Positions 57,340 to 64,000 of a stretch of DNA of 64,000 bases are shown here, piece after piece. A model generated the notes under the pieces. It made no database searches and was not told where the DNA came from. It saw only the letters and a list, made by a program, of their open reading frames with translations. The stretch is taken from positions 644,462 to 708,461 of the forward strand of contig NZ_JAFDOE010000003.1 in assembly GCF_018342065.1 (NCBI RefSeq). The letters run 5' to 3'. Within the stretch, counting starts at the first letter, position 1. Each line of letters opens with the position of its first letter. Origin of the DNA: Citrobacter sp. FP75. Its GTDB lineage: Bacteria; Pseudomonadota; Gammaproteobacteria; Enterobacterales; Enterobacteriaceae. A program made the translations under genes and the position numbers.

Positions 57340-57819
57340 ATGGCAAACCTCATTTACCTGACATTAAACGGCCAGCTTCAGGGGCTGATTTCCTCCGGAT
57401 GTTCGTCTCAGGCATCCATTGGCAATAAAGCTCAAACCACACATCTGGATCAGATAATGATTTATGAGCTGTCGCATGGGTTAACCCGTAACCAGAACGT
57501 GAACCATCAGACTGTCGTCATCAAAAAGCCGGTAGATAAATCCTCTCCGTTGCTTAATAAATCCATCACGGAAAATGAAACATTAACCTGTAATTTTGAA
57601 TTTTATCGCACGAATCAGGCTGGCATAAATGAACTTTACTATAAAATAAAGCTCATTGATGCAACAATTAAGGATATCCGGCTATCCAGTCCTGATTCCC
57701 TGAATAATCCGGGAGGGCAACCAACGGAGACGATTAGCTTTACCTATAACTCCGTGGAGTGGGAGCACAGTCTGGCGGGAACAAGCGCATATAGCCTGTG
57801 GAATACGCGTATTTACTGA
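57340..57819 (+). CDS. hcp2: Second Hcp-family protein (Hcp with linked effector)
   Basis: A 159-residue Hcp: ANLIYLTLNGQLQGLISSGC, then THLDQIMIYELSHGLTRNQN, VVIKKPVDKSSPLLNKSI and the C-terminal VEWEHSLAGTSAYSLWNTRI. It differs clearly from the divergent first Hcp and belongs to the group that often precedes effector genes or is fused to toxin domains. AAAGGAG is eight bases before the ATG. It probably chaperones or carries the effector encoded 28 bases downstream. Confidence 0.9.
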   Translation: MANLIYLTLNGQLQGLISSGCSSQASIGNKAQTTHLDQIMIYELSHGLTRNQNVNHQTVVIKKPVDKSSPLLNKSITENETLTCNFEFYRTNQAGINELYYKIKLIDATIKDIRLSSPDSLNNPGGQPTETISFTYNSVEWEHSLAGTSAYSLWNTRIY

Positions 57820-57847
57820 ATGATGAGCAGTTGGGATACGAATAAAA

Positions 57848-58609
57848 ATGCAGAAAAATCAAAAAGACATAGACAATTTTCTTGCTACATCCCGAGAGTT
57901 GAGAAATAGCGCTCAGCAACTATCTTATAACTATATTTACTATCCAGAAATAAGGCGGGGATTTCTTAACGAAGAAGAGGCATTTATTCGACATATTGAA
58001 AAAGAGATCTCCCTGAATTGCCTGTCATATGCCGGAGGGAGCATGCTCATAAAGGAGGAGATTGAAAATCTGGCAAAGCAAAAATTTGCACTAGATGCTA
58101 ATGCTGCGAGGTTATATATCATCGCTGAGAAAGAAAAGGAAAGAAACAGTTTTACTACCATCACGCTTAAACGAGTGGGGTTTGTGAGTGGAGGTTTGCA
58201 AATTTATGGCGGAGGTTCAATCTGCGTTGCCACTCTGGGATTGGCATGTGCAAGCTATGGTTTTCCCCTGATGGCTCATGGTATGAATAATATGTATGAA
58301 AATGGTTATTATCTTCTGTTTCAGGAAGATACTACCGGGTATACAAAAGATACTTATCGATATATAGCAAATAAATTTAATTATAGTAATGATGATGCTG
58401 ATGTGGTTTATAACCTGATGGATTTAGGGCTGTCAGGTTACACCTTGGGAAGACAAGTAGTAAAACCTGACGCATGGAAATTATACCGATATATTAGTTC
58501 TGATTACACTCGTGGTTGGAAATTAATGGGGAATGCTGAATTAGGAGCTGAATTGATTGGTGATGCAAGTACAGTTCTTAGTATATATTCAATAAAAAAG
58601 GAATATTGA
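57848..58609 (+). CDS. Putative T6SS effector, DUF4225-type
   Basis: A 253-residue protein with a helical N-terminal part (1-95) and a central hydrophobic glycine-rich block (about residues 115-150: VGFVSGGLQIYGGGSICVAT, then LGLACASYGFPLMAHGMNN) followed by MDLGLSGYTLGRQV. I recall this layout from DUF4225 proteins found behind hcp genes. The hydrophobic core, lack of a signal peptide and the adjacent membrane protein suggest a membrane-acting toxin. No enzyme motif is visible. It is visibly AT-richer than the T6SS genes, as expected for exchangeable cargo. Confidence 0.72.
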   Translation: MQKNQKDIDNFLATSRELRNSAQQLSYNYIYYPEIRRGFLNEEEAFIRHIEKEISLNCLSYAGGSMLIKEEIENLAKQKFALDANAARLYIIAEKEKERNSFTTITLKRVGFVSGGLQIYGGGSICVATLGLACASYGFPLMAHGMNNMYENGYYLLFQEDTTGYTKDTYRYIANKFNYSNDDADVVYNLMDLGLSGYTLGRQVVKPDAWKLYRYISSDYTRGWKLMGNAELGAELIGDASTVLSIYSIKKEY

Positions 58610-58610
58610 C

Positions 58611-58937
58611 ATGTATAGTTATAGCAGTGCATTTCCTTTTGAAATTACTTATTTCATTCTCTCACTCTTATTTTCGGTAATCATTATCTATTGGAGGCTG
58701 CATTTTATAAACGATAACTCTAGGGCTAAATTATACTTCTTTTCATTATTTTTAGGTTTCATTCATTACTTTGTCGCTGATCATGGTATATCCACCTTAT
58801 TCAAAATACTGGGTTCATCTGCAATGTTTACCTTTGATGAAACATTTTTGAGAAATATGGCTGTGATTTTTTTTCTGATTACGATAGCTCTCACATTTAA
58901 TTTATTCTGGAGAAGTAATATAAGGCGATTCAAATAA
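58611..58937 (+). CDS. Predicted membrane immunity protein
   Basis: A 108-residue integral membrane protein with three hydrophobic helices (about residues 8-27, 42-58 and 80-98) and a basic end (WRSNIRRFK). It starts one base after the effector stop, a spacing typical of effector-immunity pairs; a membrane immunity protein fits a membrane-targeting toxin. No family is recognised, so the function rests on context. Confidence 0.7.
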   Translation: MYSYSSAFPFEITYFILSLLFSVIIIYWRLHFINDNSRAKLYFFSLFLGFIHYFVADHGISTLFKILGSSAMFTFDETFLRNMAVIFFLITIALTFNLFWRSNIRRFK

Positions 58938-59135
58938 CTGTCAAAAATAGATTTTTATTTGTCATATATGAGTTGTTTTAAATAAAAGAAATGTTATGAG
59001 ATTAATCGAAATCTTCAATATGATTAGGTTAGTATTACTGGCATCAATTAACCCTGATTGTCGAAGTCAATCGATGTAAAAGAACGCTGATCTATTCAAT
59101 AAAAAAACAACATATGAAAATTTTTGTACCGATGA

Positions 59136-59161
59136 TTACCGCCACAGGTTATTGGCGGTAA
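59136..59161. repeat. Perfect 9-bp inverted repeat between convergent genes
   Basis: TTACCGCCA (59136-59144) and TGGCGGTAA (59153-59161) enclose an eight-base loop, 15 bases past the stop of the leftward lipoprotein gene and in the gap after the immunity gene. It may end one or both transcripts, but the nearest T-rich stretch on the - strand is about 10 bases away. The rest of 58938-59135 is AT-rich with nothing recognised. Confidence 0.5.
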
Positions 59162-59176
59162 CCAGTAGTCCTGACG

Positions 59177-59929
59177 TTACTTATATCTGTTCACGAAATC
59201 CGCAACAGCACGTTCATAGGTTTTTTTCCGCAGTTGCATAATTTGTTGTTCGGTAATGTCTCCTGTTCCTGTTCCTGTTCCTGTTCCTGTTCTTGGTAAT
59301 GGTTCGCTGTACTCATAATTTGTCGGGGAATATGTAGCCCACTCTCCGGTGGCGACATCTACCAACGCAAAACGCAGCAGATAACGTAATACCACGCCCG
59401 TTCCGGTCATTTTTTCATTTTTATACTCCGACCAGAGAACTTCTTTTTTGACTGGATCATATTTTCCGGCCTCCAGTCGACCCCAGTAAACTAGAATGGC
59501 TTTCTGTTTCCCTTTCGCAGCAATATAACGAAGCGCCTGCATATAATTCATATTTTCTGCATCAACTCCATCTTTATTGCATGTAGATGTTTTCTTTTTA
59601 TCAGTAAATCCAGAAAATGTTGACACTGTATAATACTTACTCAGTTCCTGCTGCATGGCAACGTCCGGAGCCTGATTGCCAGACTGAACAAGAATGACCG
59701 CTGAATGTAATGGTACAGAAAAGCGCTCTCCTTCCAGTGCATTCTGAATATCTTCTTCGGAAACGTTTAGCGTCGCTTCATTACCAAATACATCCTTGTC
59801 TGTTAATTGTAAGACTGGCGTCGAAGAATTACTCCCAACTTTACTCTTCCTGGCGTCAATAGATGAACTGGAACACCCAACCAACATTAAGGCAAAAAAA
59901 ACAAAAAGCATGCCTCTGAAAATCGTCAT
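59177..59929 (-). CDS. Lipoprotein with a Gly-Thr tandem repeat
   Basis: A 250-residue predicted lipoprotein: hydrophobic start and lipobox LVGC with Cys19, followed by serines, which suggests export to the outer membrane. The mature domain has no recognised motif; [20 protein letters not shown] reads like a beta-rich domain. Near residues 213-224 a run of Thr-Gly dipeptides is encoded by a hexanucleotide repeat. It is transcribed against the T6SS operon. Its function and any link to T6SS are unknown. Confidence 0.8.
   Translation of the reverse strand: MTIFRGMLFVFFALMLVGCSSSSIDARKSKVGSNSSTPVLQLTDKDVFGNEATLNVSEEDIQNALEGERFSVPLHSAVILVQSGNQAPDVAMQQELSKYYTVSTFSGFTDKKKTSTCNKDGVDAENMNYMQALRYIAAKGKQKAILVYWGRLEAGKYDPVKKEVLWSEYKNEKMTGTGVVLRYLLRFALVDVATGEWATYSPTNYEYSEPLPRTGTGTGTGTGDITEQQIMQLRKKTYERAVADFVNRYK
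59262..59291 (-). repeat. Hexanucleotide tandem repeat inside the lipoprotein gene
   Basis: Five perfect copies of CCTGTT (AACAGG on the coding strand) encode alternating Gly and Thr. The unit is a multiple of three, so copy-number change would alter linker length without a frameshift. Confidence 0.9.
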
Positions 59930-60062
59930 TTGCCACTCCGTTATTTTCCATAATGGTATGTAACCGTATTATATCCTTCTGATGATGACAAATAAAACAT
60001 CTCATTGGTTTTAATTCACTATCCACTCTATAAATACATAAGCCAGAAAAATACAACAACCA

Positions 60063-60590
60063 CATTATATCGGCGAGCGCGATCAGCATTTGAGCCGTGC
60101 CATCGTCAATATCACCGATGAGAGCCATATAATCACCGTTAACCCGCTGCTGGCAAGATTTCTGACTAAAGGCTCTAAAATGTGGAGGAAATTAGGCATC
60201 TGGCTGTGGCTCGCGACGCAAAACCTGAGTGACTTTCCTGATGATGCGAAAAAGCTGCTTAACATGATTGAGTGGTGGGAACTGCTGGTGATGCCACCGG
60301 AGGAGGTGGCGCAGCTTGAGCGCTTCCGGGTGCTGACTCCGGAGCAGAAACAACTGCTGCTGTCGGCGTCAAAATCCCCCGGTAAATACACCGAAGGCGT
60401 GGTGCTGTCAGACAAGGTGGAGGCGTTGTTTCGGGTGGTGCCTCCCGGTCTGTATCTGGCGCTTGGCATGACCGAAAAACATGAGAAGGCACAGCGTGCG
60501 CAGCTTATGCGGGAACATGGTATCAGCGAGCTGGATGCGGCTATTAATGTGGCGCTGGAGATGGACAGGAAGCGGGGGCTGGTGGTTTAA
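60063..60590 (+). pseudogene. 5'-truncated conjugation ATPase (TraC/VirB4-like, PFL_4706 family)
   Basis: The product matches the C-terminal end of conjugative-transfer ATPases of genomic-island type IV systems: HIITVNPLLARFLTKGSKMW, IWLWLATQNLSDFPDDAKKL, MIEWWELLVMPPEEV and PGKYTEGVVLSDKVEALF. Full proteins exceed 900 residues; only about 170 codons remain. Reading sense continues upstream of the first possible start (TTG at 60090) to about 60063 and then stops making sense, so the 5' part was deleted. No other transfer genes lie nearby. A remnant of an integrative conjugative element. Confidence 0.8.
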
Positions 60591-60844
60591 GACTGGATAA
60601 CCGAACGTATTAGTTGCGATCTAACCTGACTGTACCTTGTGGCTGGGTACAGTCGAATTTGGTCGTCAGCTTAGAGCGAGGAGCGGCAGTTCGCACCAGG
60701 TCTTATCTAATACAGCATGAACCTAACGTTCACCAAATCGCATTTACCAAACGGAACAGAGTGAAAGTAACATATACCAGCCTAATGAATTGATTTTTAT
60801 AGCCAAAAAACACTATGAGATTCATCCTGTAAGTTATATGATTC
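60591..60844. other. Intergenic stretch between conjugation remnant and SIR2 gene
   Basis: About 250 bases with mixed composition, becoming AT-rich after 60740. GTACCTTGTGGCTGGGTAC (60635-60653) can form a short stem. I see no gene, tRNA or clear promoter here. It probably contains the SIR2 gene promoter. Confidence 0.5.
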
Positions 60845-63800
60845 ATGATAAGCTCAGAAATCATAACAAGAATCATGAAAATGGAATATCTACCCGAAGA
60901 AAAGCTTTTAAAAAGAATACAGAAATCAGAACCTTTTTCTTTAGTATTAGGAGCAGCATTAACTGCAGAAGTCGATGGAAAAGGGATACCTGGCGTTGAT
61001 CGGGTACCTGATTTTGTCCTTGATTACATTAAAGATAAAGATAAAGATAAAGATGACGAAGACGATTATTACGAGCATTTAGGTTCTAAAACTTCACAAG
61101 AAAAATATCAGGCCTCAATACAGTATATTTCAGAAACATATGGTCAAAATTCAGTCAATGAAATTATTAATGCAGTTGTTCGATCAAATATGGACGAAGC
61201 TACTGGTAAAAGCCACATCCCTCAATCAGTAAAAGGCCTTGCTAAACTTATAGATATTGGAAAAGTTAAAACTATTCTAACAACTAATTTTGATACATTA
61301 ATTGAGGAGGAACTTGATAATTTAGGAGTACCCCACAACTCCATTAGTATCGTTTCAGACTCTACCATTCCCAAAAATAGTAATGAGTTACCAACTATAG
61401 TTCATCTTCACGGAAAATGGAGTGAGGGTGATACAATGCATACTGAAAGCCAACTTAGAAATAATAGAGAGAAAATACAAAGTTAAATCAGGAGCATTAT
61501 TTCCAAAGATAACGTCTATATAATGGCCTATGGTGGTTGGGAAGACAGTTTTACCCGAACTCTTGCTAGCATTGTTCACGATAATGACGCTAATTATGAA
61601 ATTTCATGGTGCTTCTACAATCCTAGTGCGGAATATTTGGATAAGCACAACAATGAACTTTCTGCGCAGCTTTCTGCTGCGACAGATAGAGGGAGAGTGA
61701 AGTATTTTAAAGGAATAAATTGTCACACTATATTTAACGGCATCGATTTTGAGCGTGCAAAAAAAAAGGTTATAACGAATAAAAATATCACCATGGAAGT
61801 ACAATACTCGAATATTGCCAACTTCCCGTTTTATAATAATGTAAGAAAAACTGAACAGCAAAAGACTTTGCGATTTTTAGCTAATGATAAAATAGTTTTT
61901 ATTGAAGTTAATTTTGGATCTGGTTTTTTAAAATTCTTAGGTTCGACATTGGCTCCTTTCTTATCTCAAACAAATTTCCTAAAGATTAACCTTGAAGGTT
62001 GCCTTACTAAAATACAAGTTGAAGAAAGAATTTTGGCTGATACTAAATTATCAGCAAGCGCATTGGTTCTTTATATAAACGAAATGTTGGATTTATATTT
62101 TTATGTTATTTTTGAGAGAATTAATCCTAAAATTGATGAGGAAGCATTGAATTACCTTCTGCGTCTTTCATCTGACTTTAGGTTAAAAAATCAAAATATT
62201 TACTTTATTTTTTCCTCCGCAAAAAAGATAGAGCAACTTGCAGCAGTTTCAGTAAAACTTGAGAAACTAACTCAATTAGGAACCAGTACGATTCTTGTTG
62301 ATAAATATGGGGGTAATAAATTCACACAAAAAGATATTTTCTTTATTTATGAAATCACTGAAGGAGTGGTTTCTAAATTAGATCATGTAATGAACTTCTT
62401 AAATAACTGCTCTACTGATGAGTTATCAACAATAAACGATTTATTTGATGATGTATATTATGATGAGAATTTATCAAAATCCACTCGTGAAAATATCGAA
62501 TTACTTGCAAAAAACCCAAATAGATCTGACACTTTTTTATTACTCAAGATCTTGGCGGTTCTTAAAAATGGCGAATCCATAAAGACAATTAGAAAGACAA
62601 AGATTGGCTCTAATATTAACCCACGAAATACTCAGGAACTTACTAGTTTAGAACTAGCAACATCTGTGACCATTGATCCTACAACTACCATAATTAGATT
62701 GAATACCATTGTTAAAGATTACGTATTGAAAATCACTCCGACTCAAGAAATAAATGATATATCACGTGAGTTTTTACCTCTTACAATAATCGAGGGTAAA
62801 GAAAAGATAGTTTTGAGTTCAATAAATAGAAAAACAATGGAGTATGGATTAAAAACGGAAGAAGACAATGCCGTAACCTTGCTACGAAATAATATTAGTT
62901 TGGTGAAGAAATTGTTGGCATCGGATTTTTTAGAAGAATCTGAACAAATGACCCTATCTACACAGTTAAATAGGTTAATGTATTTGTCACGGTCATATGT
63001 GTATGGCCTTCTAAATTCATCAAGATTTACTGAGACTGCAACAGCAACTCATGCTTTACTCAAAGATATTGAGGGTGTTAAGGATAATAAAAATTATATA
63101 TTTTATGCTTACTTAGCATTCGCACATCGTATGCTAGGAAAGCACGAACTTGCATTATATTATGTAAAAAAAGCAAAAGAAATTTGTCTTGAGAGCGATA
63201 AGACTACCTTACGCGATATAGCAATTGATGAACTTTATCTACTTGAAAAACTGTCACCTAATGAAGCATACGCTTTTGCTAAAATATTAAAAAATGAGAA
63301 CAAGGCAAATTCAAATATTTACATAATATCTGATGTCATATTATCCAATCCCCTGCCAACGAGAGAGAGAGTGGAAAAATTAAAATTCAATGAAAGAAAG
63401 GCCAGAAGATTAAAACACTACACAACTGCAAATAATCTACTTCTTAAATTGAACCCCTACTTAAAAAGTCAAGAAAAATTGACAGCAATCAACACTATAT
63501 TGTCTTCTGAAAAATCAGCTTATAATACTTGCAGAGCGAAAATAACTAAGTATGAGATTTTACTTGAGAATGGGGATTTTAATAAAATAACAGATAAATC
63601 AATACTTGAACTTAAAGATATTTATAACTATTTATTTTTCCAAGGTCTTGAAAGCTTATTTAATAGATGCCATGAATTGCTATGGGAAATTGCAGTGCAA
63701 AGAAAGATTAATGATTTAATTGAAAGCATCTTTTACCAAGGCAGACTAATATGGCGATTGAATAATGATGTGGAATCAGAAACCAAATATAAACGTTTAT

Positions 63801-63874
63801 ATGGTGAAAGCATGGTAGACATAAAAACAGAAGATTTTCAATTCTTAAAATTATTTTTCATTCTTAGTTGGTGA
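60845..63874 (+). pseudogene. SIR2/STAND-like antiphage gene interrupted by an in-frame stop
   Basis: One frame of 1,009 codons broken by a single TAA at 61484-61486 (codon 214). The first part has a SIR2 domain: FSLVLGAALTAEVDGKGIPG (31-50), TTNFDTLIEEE with Asn148, and VHLHGKW with His189. After the stop the sense continues without frame change (IRSIISKDNVY, then MAYGGWEDSF from codon 227). Codons about 320-560 resemble a STAND NTPase with damaged motifs: EVNFGSGFLKF where the P-loop should be, LVLYINEMLD as Walker B with Asn for Asp, and IYFIFSSAKK as sensor. The C-terminal 400 codons are helical and TPR-like. Architecture resembles SIR2-STAND (Avs5-type) or DSR defence proteins, which deplete NAD on infection. 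A restart at 61523 would lack the active site. Very AT-rich, hence horizontally acquired. Confidence 0.8.
61031..61054 (+). repeat. Hexanucleotide repeat inside the SIR2 domain
   Basis: Four perfect copies of AAAGAT encode Lys-Asp pairs (codons 63-70), followed by more acidic codons. It forms a charged loop between two helices of the SIR2 domain and can change length in frame. Confidence 0.9.
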
Positions 63875-63917
63875 ATACATGCCATTAACAATGACGAATG
63901 TTTTTCAGGAAAGTAAA

Positions 63918-64000
63918 GAGCCTGTCAGTAATCCTGTGTAACTGCCATCGTATTAAAGGTGATCGCTCAGGCGGTCACCGAACTCGATAATAAAACGACT
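63918..64000 (-). mobile_element. End of an IS256-like (Mutator family) element, running off the window
   Basis: On the - strand the last coding bases read SRFIIEFGDRLSDHL and stop (TAA at 63953-63955), which resembles the C terminus of an IS256-family transposase. The outer sequence GAGCCTGTCAGTAATCCTG (from 63918), then TGTAACTGCC, resembles the terminal inverted repeat of that family. The body of the element lies beyond 64000. It begins about 44 bases after the SIR2 stop codon. I recognise the family by motif, not by a complete match. Confidence 0.6.

Noticed and set aside
59262..59291. Phase-variable on/off switch in the lipoprotein gene
   Set aside because: The repeat unit is six bases and keeps the frame, so it cannot switch the gene off by slippage.
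61484..61486. Recoding of the stop codon in the SIR2 gene (selenocysteine or similar)
   Set aside because: The codon is TAA, which is not used for selenocysteine or pyrrolysine, and no recoding element is evident. A nonsense mutation or sequencing error is simpler.
1..64000. CRISPR array
   Set aside because: No regularly spaced direct repeats with unique spacers were seen; tandem repeats found are short microsatellites inside genes.

Overview
The window comes from a Gram-negative enteric bacterium of the family Enterobacteriaceae. The cbi/cob proteins are near copies of the Salmonella enterica anaerobic cobalamin proteins in identical order, and the L,D-transpeptidase is close to E. coli LdtA (ErfK). 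Citrobacter is my best guess at the genus, but the sequence alone does not prove it.

Region 1 (1-15740, + strand) is the anaerobic adenosylcobalamin operon from the 3' part of cbiA to cobT: 20 tightly packed, mostly overlapping genes. They cover corrin-ring synthesis (cbiK, L, H, F, G, D, J, E, T, C, A, P), aminopropanol attachment (cbiB), the energy-coupling-factor cobalt importer (cbiMNQO) and lower-ligand assembly (cobU, S, T). The operon promoter and any riboswitch lie upstream of the window.

Region 2 (15741-25789) looks like ordinary core genome. It holds ldtA, a divergent Fur-box-controlled ferric iron ABC importer on the - strand, and a five-gene branched-chain/hydrophobic amino-acid ABC importer on the + strand. 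The last is preceded by a good sigma-54 promoter match.

Region 3 (25790 to the end) looks like a genomic island. At 25957-25973 lies a 17-bp copy of the 3' end of tRNA-Asn, the sequence used as the attachment core by asn-tRNA islands such as the Yersinia high-pathogenicity island. Beyond it come: two genes of unknown function; an orphan Rhs toxin tip with a frameshifted TPR immunity gene; a SymE-family toxin gene; and a - strand hcp-vgrG-TPR protein-microprotein-rhs-immunity operon. Divergent from that operon is a complete + strand type VI secretion operon (tssB C E F G, tagH, tssJ K L H, vasI, tssA, tssM, tagA), collinear with the Vibrio cholerae vipA-vasL cluster but lacking vasH. It ends in a second hcp, a probable membrane-acting DUF4225-type effector and a membrane immunity protein.

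After the T6SS come a lipoprotein gene with a hexanucleotide repeat, a 5'-truncated conjugation ATPase gene (remnant of an integrative conjugative element), and a roughly 1,009-codon SIR2/STAND-like antiphage gene interrupted by one in-frame TAA. The end of an IS256-like element runs off the right edge. Overall, a vitamin B12 and nutrient-import core abuts an island specialised for interbacterial competition and, originally, phage defence; several of its cargo genes are decaying.
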